The notes under the pieces: model-generated | The model's database searches: none | What the model was told of the DNA's origin: nothing | Seen by the model: the letters and a program-made list of their open reading frames with translations, nothing else | NCBI RefSeq assembly: GCF_000685965.1 | Contig: NZ_JMLE01000022.1 | Span: forward strand, 1-64,000 | DNA: 64,000 bases | Direction of reading: 5' to 3' | Origin: Arthrobacter sp. UNC362MFTsu5.1 | GTDB taxonomy: Bacteria; Actinomycetota; Actinomycetes; Actinomycetales; Micrococcaceae | Shown: positions 1-8,382 of the stretch, piece after piece | Numbering within the stretch: the first letter of the stretch is position 1 | Layout: each line of letters begins with the position of its first letter | Made by a program: the position numbers and the translations under genes

Positions 1-533
1 CCTCCGGGTTCGGGCCGTTCAAGAGCCTGGATGTGCAGCAGATGAAGGACATCACCAAGCATGAACTGGCCGAGATGGGCATCGACCTCCGGGACGTGGA
101 GCAGCCCATCGGCCAGCTCTCCGGCGGTGAACGCCAGTGCGTCGCGATCGCCCGCGCCGTGTACTTCGGCGCGAAGGTCCTGATCCTGGACGAACCCACC
201 GCGGCCCTGGGCGTGAAGCAGTCCGGCGTGGTGCTCCGCTACATCCTGCAGGCCCGCGACCGCGGCCTGGGCGTCATCTTCATCACCCACAACCCGCACC
301 ACGCCTTTCCCGTCGGTGACCGGTTCCTGCTCCTCAAACGCGGCAAGTCCATCGGCTACTACGACAAGAAGGACATCACCCTCGACGAGCTCACCGCGCA
401 GATGGCCGGCGGCGCGGAACTGGCCGAACTCGCCCACGAACTCGAACAACTCGGCGGCCACAGCGAGGTTGTCAAGGAAGTCAAGAGCGAAGTGGCCGAC
501 GTCGCCCAGACCACCGGCAAAGCGTACAGCTGA
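1..533 (+). CDS. Sugar ABC transporter ATP-binding protein, C-terminal part (5' end outside window)
   Basis: The reading frame is open from the first base, so the N-terminus with the Walker A motif lies to the left of the window. What remains shows the ABC signature LSGGERQ, Walker B VLILDEPTAALG and the switch histidine in FITHNPHHA, followed by a short tail. Only one nucleotide-binding domain is visible, with no second NBD after it, as in FrcA-type sugar ABC ATPases rather than the two-domain RbsA type. It would energise uptake of a sugar or polyol; the two Gfo/Idh dehydrogenases and iolB downstream suggest inositol, which is inference. It is followed after about 110 bases by the first dehydrogenase in the same direction. 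Confidence 0.88.
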   Translation, partial: SGFGPFKSLDVQQMKDITKHELAEMGIDLRDVEQPIGQLSGGERQCVAIARAVYFGAKVLILDEPTAALGVKQSGVVLRYILQARDRGLGVIFITHNPHHAFPVGDRFLLLKRGKSIGYYDKKDITLDELTAQMAGGAELAELAHELEQLGGHSEVVKEVKSEVADVAQTTGKAYS

Positions 534-644
534 CCCAACGCCACGGGCAGGGCCCGCCCACCCGGGCCGGCCCTGCTCAGCCATGCAATGGCCAGGCAGC
601 AGCCGGGCAGAAGCATCTTCGGACCAATTGAAAGGACCGGCCAC

Positions 645-1760
645 TTGGCCTACATCACTCAACACTCTGCCGGAGTCCCGGCGCCGGTGCGGATCGGACT
701 CATCGGCTCGGGCTGGATGGGGGCATTCCACGCCGACAGCATCGCCCGCCGCGTTCCGGGCGCCGTCCTTGCGGCCATCGCCGACCCCAACGTGGAATCC
801 GCGGAAGCCCTGGCCCGGTCCCTGGGCGCCGCCAAGGTCACCCCCAACGCCGAGGACATCCTGGCGGATCCCGAGATTGACGCAGTGATCATCGCGAGCC
901 CGGCGCGTTTCCATTCCTCCCTCATCGCCCAGGCAGCCGCCGCCGGCAAGCACGTGTTCTGCGAGAAGCCCGCCGGCCAGGGGCTTGAGGAGCTGGACGC
1001 CGCCCTCGCCGCGGTGCAAGCATCGGGGGTCCACTTCCAGGTCGGTTTCAACCGCCGGTACGCGGAGGATTTCCTGGCCGCCAAGAAGGACCTTTCCGCC
1101 GGCGTGGCCGGAACACCGCAGCTCCTGCGGTCGCTGACCAGGGATCCCGGGAACGGAAGCATCCCGAACGCAGCCAGGGTCCCGGCCTGGACCATTTTCC
1201 TTGAAACCCTCATCCACGATTTCGACACGCTCAACTGGTTCAACGAAGGCGCCGAGCCCGTGGAGGTCTACGCCGTTGCCGACGCCCTCGTGGAGCCAGG
1301 GCTGCGGGACCAGGGCTTCCTGGATACAGCCGTTGTGACCATCCGCTACAGCAACGGCGCCATCGCCGTGGCTGAGGCAAACTTCAGCGCACTGTACGGG
1401 TACGACATCCGCGGCGAGGTCTTCGGCTCAAAGGGGATGGTGCAGGCCGGCCGTGCCACGGAAACGGCGGCCCGCCGCTTCACGTCCGAGGGAATGTCCG
1501 CCGACACGCCGCGGCTCAACGTTGAACTGTTCCGGCAGGCCTACACGGATGAACTAGCTGACTTCGCTGCTGCGGTGCGTGCCAGGCGCGACGGCCTGCC
1601 GCCGTCGTCGTCCGACGTCACCCTCACACCCGGTGCATCGGACGCGAGGCGTGCGCTGGCGATGGCGCTGGCCTGCATCGAATCGGTCAAACACGGCGCC
1701 CCGGCGCCCGTGCCGGCTCCGGCAGCATCAACCGTCGCATATGCAGGGGAGAAATCATGA
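645..1760 (+). CDS. Gfo/Idh/MocA family oxidoreductase (inositol-type dehydrogenase)
   Basis: NAD(P)-dependent dehydrogenase of about 371 residues. The N-terminal Rossmann motif IGLIGSGWMGAFHA and the family signature EKPAGQ are clear, and the IHDFDTLNWF stretch supplies the Asp/His pair expected of inositol-type members. I chose TTG at 645 because AAAGGA lies 8 bases upstream; an ATG at 588 would add 19 residues of no recognisable fold. The stop overlaps the next start (ATGA), so the two dehydrogenases are translationally coupled. Possible substrates are myo- or scyllo-inositol or a keto-inositol; the family alone does not decide. Confidence 0.88.
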   Translation: MAYITQHSAGVPAPVRIGLIGSGWMGAFHADSIARRVPGAVLAAIADPNVESAEALARSLGAAKVTPNAEDILADPEIDAVIIASPARFHSSLIAQAAAAGKHVFCEKPAGQGLEELDAALAAVQASGVHFQVGFNRRYAEDFLAAKKDLSAGVAGTPQLLRSLTRDPGNGSIPNAARVPAWTIFLETLIHDFDTLNWFNEGAEPVEVYAVADALVEPGLRDQGFLDTAVVTIRYSNGAIAVAEANFSALYGYDIRGEVFGSKGMVQAGRATETAARRFTSEGMSADTPRLNVELFRQAYTDELADFAAAVRARRDGLPPSSSDVTLTPGASDARRALAMALACIESVKHGAPAPVPAPAASTVAYAGEKS

Positions 1761-2791
1761 AGGACGTCATTCTTGGCCTGGTCGGAGTGGGCCGGATCGG
1801 CGTTATGCACGCCAACAACATCGCCGCGCTGAACGGCGTCCTCAATCCGGGCGGCATCAACGTGAGGCTCCGGCTCACCGACGTGGCCGAAGACCACGCG
1901 CGGACCGTTGCAGCAGGGCTGGGCGCCGAGTTCCTGCCCTCGGTGGAAGCGCTTTTGTCCTCCGGGCTGGACGGCCTGGTCATTGCCACGGGAACGGCCA
2001 CGCACCCTGAGCTGATCAAGGCGGGCGTGGATGCCGGGATTCCGGTCTTCTGCGAGAAACCGGTGGCATTGAACGTGGCGGATGCCGTATCGGTACTCGA
2101 CTACGTCCGCGACAACAACGGCGTGGTCCAGATCGGCCACCAGCGCCGCTTCGACGCCGGCTACCTGGAGGCGCGGCGCGCCTTCCAGGCCGGCGAGCTG
2201 GGCTGGATCCATTCGCTGCGCGCCGTCACCTGCGATATGGCACCCCCGCCGGTGGAGTTCCTGGCCAGCTCCGGCGGCCTCTTCCGGGACTGCTCGGTCC
2301 ACGACTTCGACATCCTGCGCTGGCTGACCGGCCGCGAAATCGTCGAGGTGTATGCCAGGGGATCGAACAACGGCGACCCCGCCATCGGGGAGGTGGGGGA
2401 CGTGGACACCGCCCTCGCGCTGGTGACGTTCGACGACGGCACGGTGGGGACCGTCTCTGCCACCCGGTACAACGGGGCAGGCCATGACGTCCGCCTCGAA
2501 ATCCAGGGTTCGCGCCGTTCGCTGATGGTGGGGCTGGACGACAAGACCGCGATCGCCTCGGCCGAACCCGGCGTCGGTTTCCCGGCGGGTGAGCCGCACA
2601 AGACCTTCGCCGAACGCTTCGACCAGGCATACCGGTCCGAGATGGAAGCCTTCGTGGAGCTGATCCTGGGCCGCCGGGAGAACCCGTGCACCCCGGAAGA
2701 CGCCGTCGCGGCCTCACGAGTGGCCGACGCCGCCCAGGAGTCGCTGGCAACGGGCGTCCCGGTCCGCGTGGCGCAGAAAGTCGCCAGCTGA
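1757..2791 (+). CDS. iolG: Inositol 2-dehydrogenase-like Gfo/Idh/MocA oxidoreductase
   Basis: 344 residues. Rossmann motif LGLVGVGRIGVMHANN at the N-terminus, FCEKPVALNVADAV with the catalytic Lys of the EKP motif near residue 100, and CSVHDFDILRWL carrying the Asp and His that with the Lys form the inositol dehydrogenase active site. The proposed reaction is NAD-dependent oxidation of myo-inositol to 2-keto-myo-inositol. The start overlaps the previous stop by 4 bases. The gene ends just before a strong hairpin and converges with iolB, a neighbour that supports the inositol assignment. Assignment to IolG rather than another Gfo/Idh enzyme is by motif and context. Confidence 0.8.
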   Translation: MKDVILGLVGVGRIGVMHANNIAALNGVLNPGGINVRLRLTDVAEDHARTVAAGLGAEFLPSVEALLSSGLDGLVIATGTATHPELIKAGVDAGIPVFCEKPVALNVADAVSVLDYVRDNNGVVQIGHQRRFDAGYLEARRAFQAGELGWIHSLRAVTCDMAPPPVEFLASSGGLFRDCSVHDFDILRWLTGREIVEVYARGSNNGDPAIGEVGDVDTALALVTFDDGTVGTVSATRYNGAGHDVRLEIQGSRRSLMVGLDDKTAIASAEPGVGFPAGEPHKTFAERFDQAYRSEMEAFVELILGRRENPCTPEDAVAASRVADAAQESLATGVPVRVAQKVAS

Positions 2792-2826
2792 GCCGTGCCG
2801 GCTGCGCCAACAGGCCGCGCCAGACA

Positions 2827-2862
2827 ACTGATGCCCCCACCGCGTGCGGTGGGGGCATCAGT
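2827..2862. terminator. Bidirectional intrinsic terminator between convergent iolG-like gene and iolB
   Basis: A 17-bp perfect inverted repeat (2827-2843 with 2846-2862, arm ending GCCCCCACCGC) is followed by GTTTT on the plus strand. It lies between two convergent genes and can serve both. Confidence 0.85.
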
Positions 2863-2876
2863 AGTTTTGCCGGAAC

Positions 2877-3782
2877 CTAGGCGCCGAAGGGAAGCCGCGG
2901 GTCCACGTCCTGGCCGTCCCAGGTCTGGCGAATCCAGCCGTGGTGGGGGTCGTCGCTGATGAGCCATTCCCGGACCGGGCCGGGGCCGGCCATCACGTTC
3001 AGGTAGTACAGGTCGTACCCCGGGGCGGCCATCGCGGGCCCGTGCCAGCCGTAGGGAACCAGGACGACGTCGCCCGTGCGGACCTCCGCCGAGACGTCGA
3101 TGGGCCGTTCGTCGGAGGCGTACACGCGCTGGTAGCCGATCGCGTCGCCCTGCACGCCTGAGCCGGCGGCGGCCGGTCCGTCCGGCGCCACACGGGTCTC
3201 GAAGTAATAGATTTCCTCGAGGTTGGTCTCGCCGTCCTTTTCCTCGTCGTGCTTGTGCGGGGGATAGGAGGACCAGTTACCGGCCGGAGTGAGGACTTCG
3301 CAGACGATAAAGCGGTCGGCCTCCAGTGCGGCGGGGGTGCCGAAGTTGTGCACCTGGCGGGAGCAGTTGCCGGCGCCCCTTAGCTCCACCGGCGTCTCGG
3401 AGGCTGTGACGAGGCGGGTGGGGTAGGAGGCCTTTGCCGGTGCCGTGGCCACGGCAACCCTGCCGCCGGCGTCCGAGCTGATGGTGACTGCCGTGTCTGT
3501 GCCCGTGTACAGGACGTCGCTGGGACCGTGGAAGACGCTCGCCCTGCCGGCCAGCCGGTAGTCCTGGCCGTCGACGGTGGCGGTGAAGGATCCGCTGAGC
3601 GGAACCACGATGCGCTCCTCGCCGGCAGCGGGGAGTTCGACGGCGGCACCTGGTGCCAGCGTCGCGACTTTGATTCCGGTGTGGGCCCAGCCGTCCACCT
3701 CAAGGGCGGAATCGGAGGTTCCCAGGGAGACGTCCCACTTGCCGTCGGCGGCGGAACCCAGCGGATATACCCAGTTGGCCAT
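2877..3782 (-). CDS. iolB: 5-deoxy-glucuronate isomerase
   Basis: 301 residues, the usual size of IolB, a cupin-fold isomerase converting 5-deoxy-glucuronate to 2-deoxy-5-keto-gluconate in inositol breakdown. The sequence shows the family landmarks: the N-terminal WVYPLGSAADGKWDVSLG stretch, the metal-binding segment YPPHKHDEE with its following Glu residues (LEEIYYFE), and VLVPYGWHGPAMAAPGYDLYYLN near the C-terminus. GAAAGAAC precedes the ATG. It lies 53 bases downstream of a GntR-type regulator on the same strand and is probably co-transcribed with it. The remaining iol genes (iolC, iolD, iolE) are not in this window. Confidence 0.95.
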   Translation of the reverse strand: MANWVYPLGSAADGKWDVSLGTSDSALEVDGWAHTGIKVATLAPGAAVELPAAGEERIVVPLSGSFTATVDGQDYRLAGRASVFHGPSDVLYTGTDTAVTISSDAGGRVAVATAPAKASYPTRLVTASETPVELRGAGNCSRQVHNFGTPAALEADRFIVCEVLTPAGNWSSYPPHKHDEEKDGETNLEEIYYFETRVAPDGPAAAGSGVQGDAIGYQRVYASDERPIDVSAEVRTGDVVLVPYGWHGPAMAAPGYDLYYLNVMAGPGPVREWLISDDPHHGWIRQTWDGQDVDPRLPFGA

Positions 3783-3835
3783 AGATTTTGTTCTTTCGTT
3801 TAAGTGCTTGCTGCCGCAGCGGTTAGCGCTGGCGC

Positions 3836-4576
3836 CTATCGCTGGACAAGGGTCATTTCAAAGCTGTACGAGTCTGCCCGGTAGACGTGGTGGCCGGTTT
3901 CCACCATGCGCCCCGTATCGTCCACGGCCGTGCGTTCCATGGTGACCAAGGCCAGCCCGGGTTCGGTGTCCAGCAGCGGTGCCTGGTAGTCGTTCGCCAC
4001 CATGGCGCCGATGCGCTGCGAGGCCAGGCGGAAGTTCACTCCGCCGTTGCGCAGGATCGCGTACAGGCCCTGGGCGGCGAGCTGGGCTTCATCGATGGTG
4101 GTGATGTCGTCGCGGACCCAGTTTTCCATCAGGGCCAGCGGCTTGCCGCCCACTTTGCGCAGGCGCGTGAAGTGGTAGACCTTCGCACCGGCCGGGAGCT
4201 GCAGGGCTGTGCGTGTGGCGGCGTCGGCCTCGATGTGGGAGAAGCTGAGCACCTCGGTGGTGGGCTTGCTCCCGTTGTTGGTGAGGTCGTCGTAAAGGCT
4301 GGAGAGTTCCAGCGGCCGCCGGACCTGGCTGGAAACCACCTGTGTTCCCACCCCGCGCTTGCGCACCAGGAGCCCGGAACGCACCAGCTCGTCCATGGCC
4401 TTGCGCATGGTGGGCCGGGACAGGTTGAGCTGGGCGGCGAGGTCGATCTCGTTGTCCAGCCGGCTGCCCGGCGGGAGGAGTCCGGTGTGGATGGCGGCCT
4501 CGATGCCCTGAACCACCTGATGGTAGAGGGGCACCGGCGAAGAGCGGTCGATGCTGAGATTAAGTTGATTCGCCAC
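3836..4576 (-). CDS. GntR family (HutC/UTRA) transcriptional regulator, probable iol regulator
   Basis: 246 residues from a GTG start with AAGGGAG 6 bases upstream; longer versions read into the neighbouring gene and show no domain. Residues about 12-75 form the winged helix-turn-helix (PLYHQVVQGIEAAI, LSRPTMRKAMDEL, GLLVRKRGVGT). The rest is a UTRA effector domain (ALQLPAGAKVYHFTRLRKV, PLALMENWV, TMERTA). Such regulators usually respond to a sugar or its phosphate. Position directly upstream of iolB and near the inositol dehydrogenases suggests control of inositol genes, as inference. An inverted repeat sits about 60 bases upstream of the start. Confidence 0.9.
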   Translation of the reverse strand: MANQLNLSIDRSSPVPLYHQVVQGIEAAIHTGLLPPGSRLDNEIDLAAQLNLSRPTMRKAMDELVRSGLLVRKRGVGTQVVSSQVRRPLELSSLYDDLTNNGSKPTTEVLSFSHIEADAATRTALQLPAGAKVYHFTRLRKVGGKPLALMENWVRDDITTIDEAQLAAQGLYAILRNGGVNFRLASQRIGAMVANDYQAPLLDTEPGLALVTMERTAVDDTGRMVETGHHVYRADSYSFEMTLVQR

Positions 4577-4629
4577 TGAGCGCTCCCTTGTGCTCCGCGG
4601 CCTCCGAGGGTGCCCGGGTGCCGCGTATG

Positions 4630-5505
4630 TCAGCCTATGTTCTCTTGATAGGACATACTGCCGTTTTGACGATAATAGCAGGCATCCACGAATGCCCGGA
4701 AGGGTGCAACACGTTCCTCGGCCGGGAGTTCCAGGACTTCGGGGTGCCACTGAACGGATGCCACCCAGCGGGCGGGATCCTCCAATGCTTCCACGGTGCC
4801 GTCGCCGGCGACCGCCGTGACGATCAGCCCGTCGGCCACCCGCGCCACGGCCTGGTGGTGGCCGGAGGCGATCCTGACCGTCAGGCCGTGCGCCGTGCCT
4901 TGCGATGCGTAGAGGCGTCCCACCTTGGACCCGGGAATAATGTCCACGTCGTGCCAGGCCCACGCTCCCGCGCCCCCGCCTTCACCGCCGCCGACCGCCG
5001 CGTCACCCGCCGCCGGCTCGTGGTGCGTTACGGGACCGTCCGCCATGTCCTGCACCAGGGTGCCGCCGTAGAGGACGTTGAGGAGCTGGTGGCCGCGGCA
5101 GATCCCGAGCAGGGGCAGGCCGGCATCGATGGTTCCCCGCGCCACCGCCACATCCAGCGCGTCCTGTGCGACGTTGACGTCATAGCAGGCGGCGCCCGGC
5201 TCTTCCCCGTAAAGTCGCGGGTCCAGGTCCCCGCCGCCGGGAAGTACGACGCCGTCCAGCTCCTTGAGCTGTTCGGCCAGCCCGCCGCCGTCGGAACCGC
5301 CGTGGTCTGAACCGCCGTCGGAACCGCCGTCGGAATCGGGGGTGAGCAGCACAGGCTCCCCGCCGCCGTCACGGACCAGATCCACGATGTAAGCGAACAG
5401 CTCGTTGGCCTCCCCGACCCGCGGGTCGGCGTCCCGGGAATTGCTCAGGCGGACCGGGATTCCGATCCGGGTACGGCCGGGCGGGGGCGGGGGAGGAGTG
5501 CGCAT
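4630..5505 (-). CDS. Gamma-glutamyl-gamma-aminobutyrate hydrolase family (peptidase C26) protein
   Basis: 291 residues with a class I glutamine-amidotransferase-like fold. The nucleophile elbow LLGICRGHQLLN carries the catalytic Cys, and VQWHPEV carries the catalytic His; GVVLPGGGDLDPRLYGEE is also characteristic. Members hydrolyse gamma-glutamyl amides such as gamma-glutamyl-GABA (PuuD); the true substrate here is unknown. An odd internal stretch of Ser/Asp/Gly repeats (GSDGGSDHGGSDGGG, about residues 61-75) and a Gly-rich loop (GGGEGGGAGAWAW) look like insertions. The C-terminal tail (NGSMSYQENIG) runs over the likely operator of the next gene. Confidence 0.85.
   Translation of the reverse strand: MRTPPPPPPGRTRIGIPVRLSNSRDADPRVGEANELFAYIVDLVRDGGGEPVLLTPDSDGGSDGGSDHGGSDGGGLAEQLKELDGVVLPGGGDLDPRLYGEEPGAACYDVNVAQDALDVAVARGTIDAGLPLLGICRGHQLLNVLYGGTLVQDMADGPVTHHEPAAGDAAVGGGEGGGAGAWAWHDVDIIPGSKVGRLYASQGTAHGLTVRIASGHHQAVARVADGLIVTAVAGDGTVEALEDPARWVASVQWHPEVLELPAEERVAPFRAFVDACYYRQNGSMSYQENIG
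4636..4657. promoter_or_regulatory. Candidate operator upstream of the GntR/UTRA gene
   Basis: Inverted repeat TATGTTCT (4636-4643) and AGGACATA (4650-4657), 7 of 8 positions matching, centred about 70 bases upstream of the regulator start. It overlaps the 3' end of the upstream hydrolase gene. Role as an autoregulatory site is inferred from position. Confidence 0.45.
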
Positions 5506-5545
5506 GACTCATTCTGCAACAGCCTGGAACGGTTAGGCTTGCCGG

Positions 5546-6034
5546 ATGAACAACAGATACCTTGTGTCCCGCCAGCGCTTCGTTGCGGCCTCACCCGAGG
5601 CCATTTTCGAAGTGCTGGCAACGCCCGCGCTGCACAGCGTGATCGACGGGTCGGACACGGTGAAGGCGGCGCAGCCTCGCGGTCCGGAGCGGCTGTCCGC
5701 CGGGGCCAGGTTCGGCATGGAGATGAACGTGATGGTGGACTACAAGATCCTCAACACCGTCTGTGAGTTCGAGGAAGGCAAACGCATTGCCTGGCGGCAT
5801 TTCTTCGGGCATGTGTGGCGCTATGTGCTTGAGCCCGCCACCAACGCCGCCGGCACTCCGGGCACGCTGGTCACCGAGCAATGGGACGCGCGGAACGTCC
5901 GCGGAAAGCTGTTCCTCCGGCTGGCCGGCTACCTGCGCCGCCACCCCGCCAACCTGGAGGCAACCTTGGCGAAGCTGGACCAGTATGTCGCCGGTTCAGG
6001 CCATGATGCTGATCAGGACCGCATCCGACAGTAA
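5546..6034 (+). CDS. SRPBCC (START/Bet v1-like) family protein
   Basis: 162 residues. The pattern RFVAASPEAIFEVLATPALHSVIDGS followed by alternating strands (TLVTEQWDARNVRGK) is typical of polyketide-cyclase/dehydrase-like SRPBCC proteins with a hydrophobic ligand pocket. No catalytic residue can be assigned. It is divergent from the C26 hydrolase (40 bases between starts) and sits just upstream of the FadR-type regulator. The function is not known; it may be a lipid or small-molecule carrier. Confidence 0.8.
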   Translation: MNNRYLVSRQRFVAASPEAIFEVLATPALHSVIDGSDTVKAAQPRGPERLSAGARFGMEMNVMVDYKILNTVCEFEEGKRIAWRHFFGHVWRYVLEPATNAAGTPGTLVTEQWDARNVRGKLFLRLAGYLRRHPANLEATLAKLDQYVAGSGHDADQDRIRQ

Positions 6035-6082
6035 TGTTGAAGGGACCCGAACCGCGGGACAAAACCGAGGGCAGGAGCCAGG

Positions 6083-6790
6083 ATGGGCCGCAGGACACTC
6101 GTTGACGACCTCGTCGACGGCCTGCTCGATGACATCCTCGACGGCAAGCTGAAGCCACACGATGCCATCCCTCCGGAAGCTGACATTGCGAAGGCCTACG
6201 ACGTCAGCAGGCTGACCGTCCGCGAGGCCCTTAAGGCCCTGAGGGCGCAGAACATCCTCTACGTCAAGGCCGGCCGCGGAACATTCGTCAATCCCTCGGA
6301 CAACTGGACCGGGCTGGACGCGATCTTCAAGGCCGCCTCGCATGGAAACGGTGCGGACCAGGTTTCCGTGGGGCTGATCGAAATGCGGCGCATGGTGGAA
6401 ACCGGTGCCGCTTCCCTGGCCGCCAGGCGGCATACTCCCGAGCATGCAGAACAGATGCGCGGGTGCATCGCGGACATGAAGCGCTTCCATGAGGCCGGGG
6501 ACCTGGACCGCTTCGTCGAAGCTGACATCGCGTTCCACGACGTGGTGCTGAAGGCCTCGGGGAACCCCTTCGTCCGGGCGCTGTTCGCCCAGCTGGGACA
6601 GTTGCTCTATATGACCCGGCGGGAAACGTCCGCCGTCCCCGAAATCCAGCTCCACGCCATCGAGTACCACCAGAAGGTCATGGACAGCATCCTCAGCGGA
6701 GACGCCGAATTGTCCCGGCGAACCATGGATGAACACATGGAGCAGACGTACCGCGACTACGAACGCTACGTCCACCACTCCCAGCCCTGA
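6083..6790 (+). CDS. GntR family, FadR/FCD-type transcriptional regulator
   Basis: 235 residues with AGGAG 5 bases before the ATG. The N-terminal winged helix (DDILDGKLKPHDAIPPEADI, VSRLTVREALKALRAQ, VKAGRGTFV) is followed by an all-helical FCD domain containing the metal/ligand-binding signature residues DIAFHDVVLKASGNPF and the C-terminal H in MDEHMEQTYRDYE. FCD regulators generally sense carboxylates or sugar acids. It lies directly upstream of an MFS importer and SDR dehydrogenase in the same orientation, and a consensus-like palindrome occurs in that promoter, so it probably represses the pair. Confidence 0.92.
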   Translation: MGRRTLVDDLVDGLLDDILDGKLKPHDAIPPEADIAKAYDVSRLTVREALKALRAQNILYVKAGRGTFVNPSDNWTGLDAIFKAASHGNGADQVSVGLIEMRRMVETGAASLAARRHTPEHAEQMRGCIADMKRFHEAGDLDRFVEADIAFHDVVLKASGNPFVRALFAQLGQLLYMTRRETSAVPEIQLHAIEYHQKVMDSILSGDAELSRRTMDEHMEQTYRDYERYVHHSQP

Positions 6791-6809
6791 CGCCGCAGCC
6801 CCCGCGGGC

Positions 6810-6839
6810 TTGACGTAACCCAGATCACGCTTCTATGAT
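6810..6839 (+). promoter_or_regulatory. Sigma-70-type promoter of the MFS-SDR pair
   Basis: TTGACG (6810-6815) and TATGAT (6834-6839) are separated by 18 bases, about 127 bases before the MFS start. This is one of the best consensus promoters in the window. Confidence 0.7.
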
Positions 6840-6860
6840 CTTTTTCATGTTCTTCCGTCA

Positions 6861-6873
6861 GATGTCAGACATC
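6861..6873. promoter_or_regulatory. Candidate FadR-type operator
   Basis: GATGTCAGACATC is a palindrome with a single central base, embedded in three heptad-spaced TCAGA repeats. It fits the TNGTCNGACNA-like sites bound by FadR/FCD regulators. It lies about 20 bases downstream of the predicted -10, where a bound repressor would block transcription. Confidence 0.6.
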
Positions 6874-6965
6874 AGACTTAGCTAGTCGCCCGACGGATTC
6901 CCCCCACATTTCCATCGGACCGCGCCGCCCGTACCCGGGTGCCGCCTCCGTCAAACAGAAGGTCG

Positions 6966-8342
6966 ATGATGACTTCACTCTCCATGCAGTCCGCAGGGCT
7001 CGGCGAGCTCGGTGAGCGCACGCTCCGCAAGGTCCGCCGCCGCGTTATGCCGCTGATCGTCCTGCTCTACTTCGTTGCCTACCTTGACCGTAACAACGTG
7101 GGCTTCGCCAAACTCACCATGAGCGAGGACATCGGCCTCAGCGCTGCGGCCTACGGGCTTGGCGCCGGCATCTTCTTCCTCGGCTACGCCCTGCTGGAGG
7201 TTCCGAGCAATGCCGGCATGTACCGCTTCGGCGCTCGCAAATGGCTCGCCCGGATCCTGATCACCTGGGGCATCTTCGCCACGGCCATGTGCCTGGTCAA
7301 CGGGGAAAGCACCTACTACATCATCCGGTTCCTGCTGGGTGCGGCCGAGGCCGGGTTCTTCCCCGCCATCCTGTTCTACCTGACGCTGTGGTTCCCGGCC
7401 GCGCAGCGCGTCACCGTCCTGGGTATCTTCATCCTGGCCCAGCCCGTGTCCAACGCACTCGGCGCTCCGGTGTCCGGACTGCTGCTGCAGATGGAGGGAA
7501 TTCTTGGCCTGCACGGCTGGCAGTGGCTCTACATCATCGAAGGCATCCCCGCGATCCTGCTGGGCCTGCTGACCCCGATCCTCATGACCGACCGACCGCG
7601 CGACGCCAAGTGGCTCAATACTGACGAGCGCGAATGGCTCGCCACCACCATGGATGCCGAACTGGCCGCCAAGTCCAAGGGCGGAAACCACAACTTCCTG
7701 GCCGGCCTCAAGGACAAGCGCACGCTGGTCTACTCGGCCCTGTACTTCGGCCTGGTCTGCGGCATCTACGGCCTCGGCCTCTGGATGCCCACCATTGTTG
7801 CCGCCCTGGGCAAGTTCTCCACCGCCGAAGTGGGATTCATTGTCTTCATTCCCTACGCCATCGCCGCGGTCTTTGTGTACTTCTGGAGCAAGCGAGCGGA
7901 CCGGACCGGAAAGCGCGCCTGGCACACCGCCGTCAGCATGATCCTCGCCGGCATGGGCCTGCTTGCTGCCGGGTACCTCCTCCCGGTCAACCCTGTCCTG
8001 GCCCTGATCGCACTGACCGCGTCAGCAATGGGGATCTACGGCGCCATCGCCCCCTTCCTGTCGATGCCGTCCGCGGCGCTCACCGGCGCAGCAGCTGCGT
8101 CCGGGCTGGCCCTGGTCAACTCGCTCGGCAACCTGGGCGGATTCGTGGCTCCCTACGCCGTCGGCATGCTCAAGGACGCCACGGGCAACAACCAGAGCGG
8201 CCTGCTGTTCCTGTCCTTCTGCCTGTGCGTCACCGCGGTGGCCACGTACCTCTACGCCCGGAAGCGGCCTGAAGGTGATGCCGCCCTGGATCCCGCAGTG
8301 GCTGCCGCAGCGGCCGTGAACGCAGCAAAAGCCCGCTCCTGA
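6966..8342 (+). CDS. MFS transporter, anion:cation symporter (ACS) type
   Basis: About 458 residues with twelve predicted membrane segments. The N-terminal signature VAYLDRNNVGFAKL and the helix GLGAGIFFLGYALLEVPSN are hallmarks of ACS members (galactonate, glucarate, tartrate and phthalate importers). A central hydrophilic loop and the second-half motif LVNSLGNLGGFVAPY follow. AGAAGG precedes two adjacent ATG codons (6966 and 6969); the first is given. It is followed after 40 bases by an SDR dehydrogenase. Import of an acid sugar or related carboxylate for oxidation by that enzyme is inference. A paralogue lies at 58464-59813. Confidence 0.88.
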   Translation: MMTSLSMQSAGLGELGERTLRKVRRRVMPLIVLLYFVAYLDRNNVGFAKLTMSEDIGLSAAAYGLGAGIFFLGYALLEVPSNAGMYRFGARKWLARILITWGIFATAMCLVNGESTYYIIRFLLGAAEAGFFPAILFYLTLWFPAAQRVTVLGIFILAQPVSNALGAPVSGLLLQMEGILGLHGWQWLYIIEGIPAILLGLLTPILMTDRPRDAKWLNTDEREWLATTMDAELAAKSKGGNHNFLAGLKDKRTLVYSALYFGLVCGIYGLGLWMPTIVAALGKFSTAEVGFIVFIPYAIAAVFVYFWSKRADRTGKRAWHTAVSMILAGMGLLAAGYLLPVNPVLALIALTASAMGIYGAIAPFLSMPSAALTGAAAASGLALVNSLGNLGGFVAPYAVGMLKDATGNNQSGLLFLSFCLCVTAVATYLYARKRPEGDAALDPAVAAAAAVNAAKARS

Positions 8343-8382
8343 CCGACCGACCATCGACCTGACACCCGACGAAAGACACATC

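Noticed and set aside
1541..2599. 352-residue minus-strand frame
   Set aside because: Antisense to the two Gfo/Idh dehydrogenases, which carry all motifs.
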